Assembly: GCA_902793875.1 (NCBI GenBank)
Contig: CADBFL010000197.1
Span: forward strand, 1 to 5,869
Direction: 5' to 3'
Source of the DNA: an uncultured Eubacteriales bacterium
Lineage (GTDB): Bacteria; Bacillota; Clostridia; Peptostreptococcales; Anaerovoracaceae
Length of the DNA stretch: 5,869 nucleotides
This document shows positions 1 to 5,012 of this stretch, piece by piece. Each line of letters starts with the position of its first letter. Within the stretch, counting starts at the first letter, position 1. The notes under the pieces were generated by a model that did not search any database, was not told the origin of the DNA, and saw only the letters and a list, made by a program, of their open reading frames with translations. The translations under genes were made by a program, and so were the position numbers.

Positions 1-2
1 GC

Positions 3-92
3 CCTGAATGCGGAGCAGAGCACGACCGGGACGTGAATGCAGCGATCAACATCCTGGAAAAAGGTCTGGAGATGCTTGCATCTGCAGTATAA
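3..92 (+). CDS. tnpB: TnpB RNA-guided nuclease, C-terminal 29 residues (partial)
   Basis: Frame 3 reads PECGAEHDRDVNAAINILEK and stops at TAA (90-92); the two bases before it (GC) can complete a Cys codon. The CPxCG pair is the second half of the TnpB zinc ribbon. DRDxNAAxNI is the RuvC-III block, whose Asp completes the nuclease active site. TnpB is the omega-RNA-guided DNA endonuclease of IS605/IS1341-type elements, which cuts the empty donor site and favours retention of the element; it is the ancestor of Cas12. Only the end of an approximately 400-residue protein is present, so intactness cannot be judged. The RuvC-III Asp and the visible part of the ribbon are preserved. Confidence 0.85.
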   Translation, partial: PECGAEHDRDVNAAINILEKGLEMLASAV

Positions 93-241
93 CCGTCATA
101 ATCACTCAGTACCGTGGGTCGCACGGGAATTCAAGCCTGTGGAGAGATGGTAAGACGCTGAGTCTTCGGACAGGGCGCAGTTCTCTGAGAAGCAGGAATC
201 CCCCACTTCTAAGCGTCAGCGTAAGTGGCGGGAGCGTTCAA
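93..241 (+). ncRNA. Probable omega-RNA (reRNA) scaffold of the TnpB element
   Basis: In this family the guide RNA is transcribed from the end of tnpB through the right end of the element, and its last bases are copied from the flanking DNA. Visible here are a stem CACGGG (122-127) with CCTGTG (136-141), a small hairpin GTC-TTCG-GAC with a UUCG tetraloop (162-171), a TTCT/AGAA hairpin near 181-190, and the terminal hairpin at 200-232. The 5' boundary is not visible and may lie inside tnpB. The guide would begin at base 242 with GCCCAGCATGGTGATG, which is phosphatase-gene sequence. The assignment rests on position and fold, not on a covariance search. Confidence 0.65.
200..232 (+). repeat. Subterminal right-end hairpin of the insertion sequence
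   Basis: CCACTT (203-208) pairs with AAGTGG (223-228), and CCC (200-202) continues with GGG (230-232) across one bulged C. The apical part is CTAAGCGTCAGCGT. This imperfect hairpin, a few bases before TTCAA, matches the kind of structure that TnpA transposases recognise at the right end of IS200/IS605 elements, and it is also the last scaffold stem of the omega-RNA. Confidence 0.7.
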
Positions 242-884
242 GCCCAGCATGGTGATGTCGTCGAACTGCGGCGCATCGCTCACGAACTCGTCCACCCGCT
301 TCTTGACATGCGGGAGCAGCTCTTCCGGATCAGCATCCGCTTTTTTTCAGCGCCCGGACCATCCGCTCCGTGCCGAAGAGTTCCCCGTCTGCGTTCGTCG
401 CTTCCGGCACGCCGTCTGTATAGACAAAGAGACTGTCTCCCGGGCCGAGCGTGAATCCATGCTCTTCGAAACTCATCTCATCCATGGCAGCGAGCATCGG
501 CGAGTGTCTGTAAACGGTAAGCTCCCATTCTCCGCCTGCGCGGCGTATCGCCGGATGCTCATGTCCGGCATTGGTAGCCAGGCCCTTTCCGCTGAAGATC
601 TCGGCAGGGGTCCTTCCATGCTGAGCGGCATTCCTGATCAGCGTCCTGGCAATGACCATGAACAGAGCCGCAGGGACTCCCTTGCCGGATACATCCGCGA
701 TGACAAGCGCCAGATGATCGTCATCGACCAGGAAGAAGTCGTAGAAGTCTCCCCCGACCTCCCTGGCAGGCGTCATGCTCGCAAAGAGTTCAAATTCATC
801 TCTGTCAGGGAACGGCCGGTGACCATCCGGAAGCATGTCCGCCTGGATGCGCGCCGCTACATCCAGCTCCGCCCCGATCCTCTT
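242..884 (-). pseudogene. SpoIIE/PP2C-type serine phosphatase remnant: 5'-truncated, frameshifted, 3' end interrupted by the IS
   Basis: The minus strand encodes most of a SpoIIE-domain phosphatase, the class that dephosphorylates anti-anti-sigma (STAS) proteins in partner-switch pathways. The metal-binding blocks are present in order: GGDFYDFF, ADVSGKGVPAALFM, VYTDGVPEATN, and QFDDITMLG at the end. The first open stretch starts in frame at 884 (KRIGAELDVAARIQADML, first ATG at 836) directly after an in-frame TAA at 885-887, so the usual N-terminal sensor or coiled-coil part is missing. At the A7 run (T7 at 341-347 on the plus strand) the frame shifts and stops at 330. With one A fewer, the frame would continue for about 33 residues to QFDDITML. 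After MLG the gene enters the insertion sequence, whose bases supply a stop at 209-211. It is probably non-functional; a homopolymer sequencing error could explain the frameshift but not the other two lesions. Confidence 0.85.
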
Positions 885-922
885 TTACTGCATTTTATCA
901 TACTTTTATTGTAAACCTTTAA

Positions 923-934
923 GATCAATTGATC
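923..934. repeat. Perfect 12-bp palindrome GATCAATTGATC
   Basis: This perfect palindrome lies in the 75-base gap between the end of the XRE-HD gene and the phosphatase remnant. It could be a dimeric regulator site, or it could weakly fold as an RNA hairpin. No T-run follows on either strand, so it is not a convincing intrinsic terminator. Confidence 0.35.
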
Positions 935-959
935 CATGCAAGGCCGGCATCATGAATCC

Positions 960-1778
960 TTACATAAGCCTCTTGTAAATATCAAGCATGCTCTCGATCT
1001 GATATTTGAGCAGCCATGCCGCATCGTTGTATTCCATCGTCTCCTTTATCACCCTCAGGAGCTCCGGATAGTATTCTTCGGTCTCTCTTATCTGCCTGAA
1101 GATCCGTTCGCGGCTGAGGCCGCCGGCCATGGTCGAAAGGTTGTGGCATCTGTCCATGCACTTCACCAGCACGGCCTTCGGGTTCTGCTTCATCTCTTCG
1201 TAGTAGGCCCGCATCACTTCGTCGCGGTTCTCGTCCGTGGTCTTCGCGTGGGTCACGAGCCTCACGATCTCCTTCACCTCGTCATCTACCGGAAGGTCGT
1301 CATACCCTATGCCCGGGCAGTCCTCGACCACGTCGTGCAGCAGGCAGGCCGCTATCACGGCATCGTCGTTTATGTCCATGGCAAGAGCATGGCAGGCAAT
1401 GTTGTACGGGTGATAGATGTACGGAACGCTCGAGCGTTTTCTGTTGACGCCCTTATGGGCTTCCGTGGCAAAGTCGACCGCTTTCAGCGTGTTCGGCAGA
1501 CCGAGGTTTCTGGCCGAAGTCTTGATGTAGGTCTTCATGTGCTCCCAGTTATATATGGCGTCCTTCATTTTGAAAGTGCCCGGCTTGTCTTCTATCAGCG
1601 ATGAGACCGATACGTCCATGACCTCTGCAAGCTTTTTGACATTGCCGATCTCGGGCATGTACTCGTCTCTCTCCCAGGAGGATACCGCCTGGAATGTCAC
1701 GCCGAGCTGTTCTGCAAGCTGCTCCTGCGTAAGCGATCTTTCTTCTCTGAGCATTTTGATATTCTTTCCGATGCTCAT
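960..1778 (-). CDS. XRE-family regulator fused to a RelA/SpoT-like HD (ppGpp hydrolase-type) domain
   Basis: The 272-residue protein has two parts. Residues 1-60 form a lambda-repressor-type helix-turn-helix (IGKNIKMLREERSLTQEQLA, then GVTFQAVSSWERDEYMPEI). After a linker at about 65-95, residues 98-225 look like the metal-dependent hydrolase half of RSH proteins and small alarmone hydrolases (MESH1-like): PYIYHP with His123, LLHDVVED with His148-Asp149 and Glu152-Asp153, and KCMDRCHNLSTM with Asp209 and Asn213. These are the residues that hold the metal and cut the 3'-pyrophosphate of (p)ppGpp in that family, and all appear intact. No synthetase domain is present. Start ATG 1778 is supported by AAGGAGG six bases upstream and a promoter at 1862-1890. 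It may be a DNA-bound alarmone-responsive repressor or an antitoxin-like hydrolase. The substrate is inferred; other HD phosphohydrolase activities are possible. Confidence 0.85.
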   Translation of the reverse strand: MSIGKNIKMLREERSLTQEQLAEQLGVTFQAVSSWERDEYMPEIGNVKKLAEVMDVSVSSLIEDKPGTFKMKDAIYNWEHMKTYIKTSARNLGLPNTLKAVDFATEAHKGVNRKRSSVPYIYHPYNIACHALAMDINDDAVIAACLLHDVVEDCPGIGYDDLPVDDEVKEIVRLVTHAKTTDENRDEVMRAYYEEMKQNPKAVLVKCMDRCHNLSTMAGGLSRERIFRQIRETEEYYPELLRVIKETMEYNDAAWLLKYQIESMLDIYKRLM

Positions 1779-1784
1779 GCCTCG

Positions 1785-1791
1785 CCTCCTT
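1785..1791 (-). promoter_or_regulatory. Shine-Dalgarno site of the XRE-HD gene
   Basis: On the minus strand AAGGAGG lies six bases before ATG 1778. It is a full-strength Firmicutes-type site and fixes this start. Confidence 0.85.
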
Positions 1792-1861
1792 TTCCGCCCG
1801 GCCGCGGGCTGTTTTGAACTGCATTTCCTTACATGCTTATGGTAACGCAGATATCCTAATA

Positions 1862-1890
1862 ATTTTAGCGAGTGCGAATTGAACTTACAA
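1862..1890 (-). promoter_or_regulatory. Likely sigma-A promoter of the XRE-HD gene
   Basis: The minus strand shows TTGTAA (1890-1885), a 17-base spacer and TAAAAT (1867-1862), a good match to TTGACA-N17-TATAAT in a locally AT-rich stretch. The start of transcription would fall near 1855, leaving a leader of about 75 bases. Confidence 0.55.
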
Positions 1891-1939
1891 TATTTTATTC
1901 AAGCCGGACTTGAGTCGTAATATCTCCGGTATTTATTTT

Positions 1940-1998
1940 CGCTTCTTCGTTTCCACCGCTTCACTTCCGCCGCTTCGCTTCCGCCGCTTCGTTTCCGC
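1940..1998. repeat. 14-bp tandem repeat, three full copies plus a longer diverged first copy
   Basis: The copies are CGCTTCACTTCCGC (1957-1970), CGCTTCGCTTCCGC (1971-1984) and CGCTTCGTTTCCGC (1985-1998). They are preceded by CGCTTCTTCGTTTCCAC (1940-1956), which carries a 3-base insertion. The top strand is entirely pyrimidine-rich. The array lies about 50 bases upstream of the XRE-HD promoter and begins the long noncoding repeat zone. Confidence 0.85.
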
Positions 1999-2081
1999 CT
2001 TTCTGTTTTCAGGAAAAAAAAAGCTGCAGCCAGGTGATCAAAACACAGCCGGCGCGGCTTTGATATTTTACCGGTTATTTT

Positions 2082-2342
2082 GCTTTTGTGTATCGATCGC
2101 CGATTCCCGGTCAGTCATACACAAAAGCGCCGTCTCGCGGATGGATATGACCTCACGAGCAGGCTGTCTTGTGTATGGCTCCTGCATATTCCGAAAGTGA
2201 TACACATGATTTCGTGAAAAGCTGTGTATCGTTTTCCGTAATCGATATGTCCATACACAAATTGCCGGATCTGAGGTCTGTTCTCAGGACCGGGACCGGC
2301 AAAAATGTGTATGAAAAGCAAAGAACGGACGATCCATACACA
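2082..2342. repeat. Palindrome array A: four long-spaced palindromes with half-site TGTGTAT / ATACACA
   Basis: GTGTAT begins at 2088, 2171, 2224 and 2307, and its complement ATACAC begins at 2117, 2200, 2253 and 2336. Every pair is offset by exactly 29 bases, leaving 23 unrelated bases between. The linkers between pairs are 48, 18 and 48 bases. The first pair extends to a perfect 12-bp arm (GCTTTTGTGTAT at 2082-2093 with ATACACAAAAGC at 2117-2128); the others extend to 7-8 bp. The middle linker offers an alternative fold, GATACACA (2199-2206) with TGTGTATC (2223-2230). I recognise no described element with this layout. It could be a chain of hairpins in RNA or single-stranded DNA, or an array of paired protein sites. 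Confidence 0.9.
2262..2302. repeat. Nested hairpin in the third linker of array A
   Basis: TTGCCGG (2262-2268) pairs with CCGGCAA (2296-2302). Inside it CTGAG (2271-2275) pairs with CTCAG (2283-2287). The linker between palindromes 3 and 4 can therefore fold on its own, which favours a folded nucleic acid over simple spaced binding sites. Confidence 0.65.
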
Positions 2343-2490
2343 ACGGGCCTGTGTTCAGTACGCAGTAAGCCCACAGCATTTGCACAACGGGCCTCGCATC
2401 TGCTGCGCAGCAAGCCCGCAGCCTTTGCACAATGGGCCCCGCATCTGCTGCATAGCAAGCCCATAGCCCTTACAAAACGAGTCTGCCTGT
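2340..2490. repeat. 44-45 bp direct repeats, each able to form a GGGC/GCCC hairpin
   Basis: The units start at 2340, 2384 and 2429, with a decayed fourth from 2472. Each begins ACAAYGGGCC, has a central TGCTGCGCAGCA-like palindrome (perfect in the second unit) and then AAGCCC. The outer stem is conserved while its sequence changes: CGGGC with GCCCG in the second unit, ATGGGC with GCCCAT in the third, and GGGC with GCCC in the first. The first unit overlaps the last half-site of array A. Open reading frames through this stretch show the repeat as a repeated peptide and have no supported start. Confidence 0.8.
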
Positions 2491-2545
2491 CTGCCCCGGG
2501 AGCGCCAGCGCTGTCGCCGGGCCCCTCACACAGCCCGGGCGGCAG
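2491..2545. repeat. Large GC-rich hairpin
   Basis: CTGCCCCGGG (2491-2500) pairs with CCCGG (2534-2538) and GGCAG (2541-2545), giving ten base pairs with a two-base bulge. The loop contains the palindrome CAGCGCTG. No T-run follows, so it is not an ordinary terminator. Confidence 0.6.
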
Positions 2546-2577
2546 CATTTATCGGAGGAGCTGTGCCGACGGAGATC

Positions 2578-2624
2578 AATGCTTCCGACTTTACGGCAAC
2601 GCCGTGAGATCGGAAGGAAGCATT
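2578..2624. repeat. Two-tier hairpin next to the inverted-repeat-bounded segment
   Basis: AATGCTTCC (2578-2586) pairs perfectly with GGAAGCATT (2616-2624). Inside it ACGGC pairs with GCCGT around an AAC loop (2593-2605). The structure lies 19 bases outside the long inverted repeat that starts at 2644. Confidence 0.75.
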
Positions 2625-2643
2625 ACAGAGCGGCGCGCGGCGC

Positions 2644-2685
2644 GACCGGCTGGCAGACACCGTGAGCTCAAAGGAGAGCGAACGG
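2644..2685 (+). repeat. Left arm of a long inverted repeat
   Basis: The reverse complement of 3093-3134 matches this arm at roughly 36 of 42 positions. The outer 23 bases (GACCGGCTGGCAGACACCGT and the next three) match 22 of 23. The match fades into the 11-bp tandem array. Confidence 0.8.
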
Positions 2686-2687
2686 GA

Positions 2688-2786
2688 ATGTACAGAAGAT
2701 GTACAGAAGATGTATAGGAGATATATAGAGTATATACGGAGAGTGCATGGAGGATGTGCAGAGAATGCATGGAGAATATACGGATG
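2688..2786. repeat. Nine consecutive 11-bp tandem units
   Basis: Exactly 99 bases divide into nine units with no phase slip: ATGTACAGAAG twice, then ATGTATAGGAG, ATATATAGAGT, ATATACGGAGA, GTGCATGGAGG, ATGTGCAGAGA, ATGCATGGAGA and ATATACGGATG. The consensus is alternating purine-pyrimidine for the first six positions, then a purine-rich end. The period is close to one helical turn. Many units have diverged while keeping length and purine pattern, which suggests selection on shape or spacing, or simply recurrent duplication. Confidence 0.9.
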
Positions 2787-3039
2787 GTGTAATATCTGCA
2801 TCCGGTCGATGAATATTACACCGGGAAGCTCTTAACCCGGGGGTCTGAAAGGCGATCCGCGGCGTCCGGGTGGAAACTCATGACGCTGCAGAGACTTTTT
2901 ACACCGTTTTTTGCGAATACGGTGTAATCCTGCACCCGTGGCCGCCGGGATTACACCCGAATGAACGAAAGCCGGGCTCAGATGGAGGGTCATACTGAAA
3001 ATGGTGTAATAACAGAAAAGACGGCCGGCATATTACACC
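2786..3039. repeat. Palindrome array B: four long-spaced palindromes with half-site GGTGTAAT / ATTACACC
   Basis: The left half-sites start at 2786, 2869 (GGTGGAAA variant), 2921 and 3003. The right half-sites start at 2815, 2898 (TTTACACC variant), 2950 and 3032. All four offsets are 29 bases. Arms extend to 10 bp in units 1 and 3 (GGTGTAATAT/ATATTACACC and GGTGTAATCC/GGATTACACC). Unit starts are separated by 83, 52 and 82 bases, almost the same as in array A, although the half-site sequence differs outside the shared GTGTA/TACAC core. The middle linker again offers an alternative 8-bp fold, TTACACCG (2899-2906) with CGGTGTAA (2920-2927). Confidence 0.9.
2821..2872. repeat. Internal inverted repeats in the first linker of array B
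   Basis: ACCCGG (2835-2840) pairs with CCGGGT (2866-2871). Alternatively CCGGG (2821-2825) pairs with CCCGG (2836-2840). CCGCGG sits in the loop. The linker can thus fold by itself, like the third linker of array A. Confidence 0.5.
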
Positions 3040-3046
3040 CGCGCCG

Positions 3047-3095
3047 CCGTTAACATCATCTAACGGGGTCAGGCACCGTTAGGAAGGGCTAACCG
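3047..3095. repeat. Two successive CCGTTA / TAACSG hairpins, period 29
   Basis: CCGTTA at 3047 and 3076 alternates with TAACGG at 3061 and TAACCG at 3090. Each hairpin has a stem of about 5-6 bp and an eight-base loop, and both element types repeat with a 29-base period, the same number as the half-site offset in the arrays. The alternative pairing CTAACGG (3060-3066) with CCGTTAG (3076-3082) is also possible. Confidence 0.75.
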
Positions 3096-3134
3096 TTCGT
3101 CCTCCCTTGGCCTCACGGTGTCTGCCTGCCGGTC
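3093..3134 (-). repeat. Right arm of the long inverted repeat
   Basis: Read on the minus strand this arm begins GACCGGCAGGCAGACACCGT, differing from the left arm at one of the outer 23 positions. Similarity continues inward at about 14 of 19 positions. Confidence 0.8.
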
Positions 3135-3157
3135 AGCCTCGCCCTATAGCTGCTTTG

Positions 3158-3179
3158 TGCGGCTTGAGCAGAGGCCGCA
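3158..3179. repeat. Short hairpin between the repeat zone and the transporter gene
   Basis: TGCGGC (3158-3163) pairs with GCCGCA (3174-3179) around a ten-base loop. It lies about 60 bases beyond the transporter stop on that gene's strand but has no following T-run, so a terminator role is weak. Confidence 0.4.
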
Positions 3180-3241
3180 GTCGCAGCGCGGGCTTTCCCG
3201 GGGCAGACCGGGTACAAAAATGATCCGCTGACCGTTCCGTC

Positions 3242-5005
3242 CTAAAGTATTATCAGCAGGTTGTTGAGTCCCATTGCCGGCATGTACCGCACCTCTTTCG
3301 CCATTCCGACAACGATACGTATGCCTGCGCCCTTAAGCGGGTCATTCGGGTGATTCAGTTTCAGCCATTTGACCGGATCGAATGGTCTGCCGTTGTCCCT
3401 GAACCTTATTATCTCCCGGTCATCGCTGTATATGACCCTTATATCGAGACTGCCGCGCTTCGCATCTGTGAATCCGTGTTCTATGGTATTGCACGCGATC
3501 TCTTCAATGAACAGCGCATACCTTTCGGCTGTTTTTAAGTCCGCTCCTCTGCTGAGACAGAACTCTCCGACCTGTTCCGATGCCTCCAGCGCCGCTTCTT
3601 TCGTATTCAGCGATGTCTCAAAGCTCTCTCCGGGAGCCGTGCCGAAGTCATCATCCAGAAGCAGCAGGTCCTCTGCCTTTACAGAGATCTTCCTGTTGAT
3701 CAGCAGATGGACGGCGAAGCATGCGGCCAGCGTCAGCGCTCCGGCCGCTATGAACCCTGCCTCAAATCCCCGGATACCGTATGCGAGCCCGGGCAGGCAT
3801 GACGCCGTCACAGGGAAGATGCAGTCGCGCAGGAGCGATACCAGATAGTTGAGCCCGAGTTTGTTCGTGCCCTGCCAGACACCGCTGAGAGAATATGTCC
3901 CGGATACGAGAAACAGCTGCAGGGCATACACTCGCATGAATCTTACCGCCTGCACGAGTATCTCAGGCGAGTCTGTTTTCAGGAACATGGCGGCGACCGG
4001 CTTCGCAAACACGATCGCCCCGGCCATGATGATCATCATCGATGCACAGGCCGTCTTCACGGATATGACGAGAGTCCGTGTCAGGCCGCTCCTGTCCTCT
4101 TCCCCGTAGAGCATGCTGCTGAGGACAGCTGTTGAAACGAGTACGGCGGCCAGCAGCGAGATGACGAGCGAAAAAGCCGAGTTGCAAACTGACATCGCCG
4201 CTACCGCGCTTCCTCCGGAAATGATAAGAAGCACTGTGTTGAACGCGAAGCCCCTCAGGGCCTGTCCTCCTACATTGATCAGATTGGGGAGGCCGCAGAG
4301 CAGCACATCCTTCAGGTCATCCGCCCTGAGTCCGCTGAAGGTAAAGTGGAGTATGCGGTCTTTTTTTGCAAAATGCGTCAGCAGATACAGCATCGCCAGC
4401 AGGCAGCTTCCTGCCGAGGCGAGAGCCATGCCGTACATGCCTCCGCGGACCGCAAGGACATTGACAAGATCAAGGACCACATCGCCGGCAAGGATCAGCG
4501 CCATCCCGCGTACAGCACGCTTCCTGTCATTGTCTATCGTCAGGACTCCGGAAAGGATCATGCTTATGCGCATGGGTATGAGACCGAAAGAATAACCCCG
4601 GAGATAGTCGGCCGTCATGGCCGCGGCGCTGTCTCCGGCTTTGCTTCCGAGCAGTGAAGCGATCGACGGCGCGGCAGCATAGAGCACCGCCCCCAGGACC
4701 ATGAATACAGCTATGTTGGCATACATGACGATGCTGAATATCTGATCTATCCTTCGCGGCTCAGCCTTTCCCATGTACCGCGTGACCATGATGCTGAGCC
4801 CGGGGCCGATCATCATGCCGACAGTATTTATCAGAAGGACGACCGGCTGGACGAGCCCGGAAGCCACCAGCGCTTCATCCCCGAGGAAGTTTCCGGTGAT
4901 CACTGAATCTATCAGAACGCATGCCACGCTAAGAGCCAGGCTTATCGTGTTTGTGATAAGCAGGCTGTTGAACATTTTTCTGATCAGAGTATCGCTGTGC
5001 CCCAT
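3242..5005 (-). CDS. MATE-family transporter with C-terminal GHKL (RsbW-like) ATPase domain
   Basis: The protein is about 587 residues from ATG 5005. Residues 1 to about 440 are a polytopic MATE exporter with roughly twelve hydrophobic segments and the repeated-half architecture of the family (SVACVLIDSVITGNFLGDEA early, GLPNLINVGGQALRGFAFN at the second half). MATE proteins export drugs or metabolites using Na+ or H+ gradients. A cytoplasmic tail from about 460 has an anti-sigma-kinase-like ATP-binding fold: EEIACNTIEHGF (N box, Asn506), RFRDNGRPFDP (Asp537) and GAGIRIV (559-565). The frame is open to 5071, but that extension overlaps the cyclase gene by 59 bases. ATG 5005 follows the cyclase stop by 7 bases and precedes the first membrane segment closely; its ribosome site is poor, so translational coupling is likely. 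The combination suggests a transporter that senses or phosphorylates a partner. The substrate is unknown. Confidence 0.85.
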   Translation of the reverse strand: MGHSDTLIRKMFNSLLITNTISLALSVACVLIDSVITGNFLGDEALVASGLVQPVVLLINTVGMMIGPGLSIMVTRYMGKAEPRRIDQIFSIVMYANIAVFMVLGAVLYAAAPSIASLLGSKAGDSAAAMTADYLRGYSFGLIPMRISMILSGVLTIDNDRKRAVRGMALILAGDVVLDLVNVLAVRGGMYGMALASAGSCLLAMLYLLTHFAKKDRILHFTFSGLRADDLKDVLLCGLPNLINVGGQALRGFAFNTVLLIISGGSAVAAMSVCNSAFSLVISLLAAVLVSTAVLSSMLYGEEDRSGLTRTLVISVKTACASMMIIMAGAIVFAKPVAAMFLKTDSPEILVQAVRFMRVYALQLFLVSGTYSLSGVWQGTNKLGLNYLVSLLRDCIFPVTASCLPGLAYGIRGFEAGFIAAGALTLAACFAVHLLINRKISVKAEDLLLLDDDFGTAPGESFETSLNTKEAALEASEQVGEFCLSRGADLKTAERYALFIEEIACNTIEHGFTDAKRGSLDIRVIYSDDREIIRFRDNGRPFDPVKWLKLNHPNDPLKGAGIRIVVGMAKEVRYMPAMGLNNLLIIL

Positions 5006-5012
5006 GTACCGG

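Larger units (their letters stand above)
1..241 (+). mobile_element. Right end of an IS200/IS605-group (tnpB-type) insertion sequence, left part outside the window
   Basis: The segment joins the 3' end of a tnpB reading frame to a noncoding tail with the layout typical of these elements: a run of small hairpins, then AAGCAGGAATC, a subterminal C-rich/G-rich hairpin and a terminal TTCAA at 237-241. Beyond 241 the sequence becomes the coding sequence of a minus-strand phosphatase gene, which places the element boundary there. These elements move as single-stranded circles and leave no target duplication, and none is needed here. The left end, any tnpA and most of tnpB lie outside. The exact last base is inferred from the family pattern and the host-gene reading frame. 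Confidence 0.8.
2644..3134. other. 491-bp segment bounded by 42-bp inverted repeats; possible noncoding mobile element
   Basis: The arms at 2644-2685 and 3093-3134 enclose the nine 11-bp units, palindrome array B and the CCGTTA hairpins, with no credible gene inside. Long imperfect terminal inverted repeats around a short noncoding body resemble a MITE-like element, but no target-site duplication is visible immediately outside the arms. A very long folded RNA with the arms as its closing stem is an equal alternative. Array A lies outside these arms. Confidence 0.5.
1999..3241. other. 1.2-kb noncoding zone dense in repeats and hairpins
   Basis: The open frames here are repeat-driven and lack supported starts, and no known protein motif appears on either strand. 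The zone holds, in order, palindrome array A, 44-45 bp direct repeats, two large hairpins, an inverted-repeat-bounded segment with 11-bp tandem repeats and palindrome array B, and hairpins up to the end of the transporter gene. Stretches with little visible structure are 2023-2081, apart from a short GC-rich inverted repeat near 2048-2060, and 3180-3241. Confidence 0.7.

Noticed and set aside
225..914. Plus-strand open reading frame opposite the phosphatase remnant
   Set aside because: It is a shadow frame; the minus strand carries clear SpoIIE/PP2C motifs.
2014..2060. Intrinsic terminator on the minus strand before a T9 run
   Set aside because: The T run (A9 at 2014-2022 on plus) is good, but only a 4-5 bp stem with a long loop precedes it, so it is left unannotated.
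2088..2342. CRISPR array
   Set aside because: The repeated units are 6-8 bp inverted halves in alternating orientation, not direct repeats of 23-40 bp with uniform spacers, and no cas gene is present.
2153..2548. Minus-strand open reading frame through the same repeats
   Set aside because: It is a Cys/Ala/Arg-rich translation of the direct repeats with no supported start; it is explained by the DNA repeats.
2169..2717. Long plus-strand open reading frame through the repeats
   Set aside because: Its repeated peptide simply mirrors the 44-45 bp DNA repeats, it has no ribosome binding site, and it crosses array A and the hairpins without any recognisable domain.
2088..3039. Integron attC or Xer/dif sites
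   Set aside because: The half-sites lack the RYYYAAC/GTTRRRY core of attC, and the 23-base interior is far longer than the 6-8 bp central region of dif-type sites.
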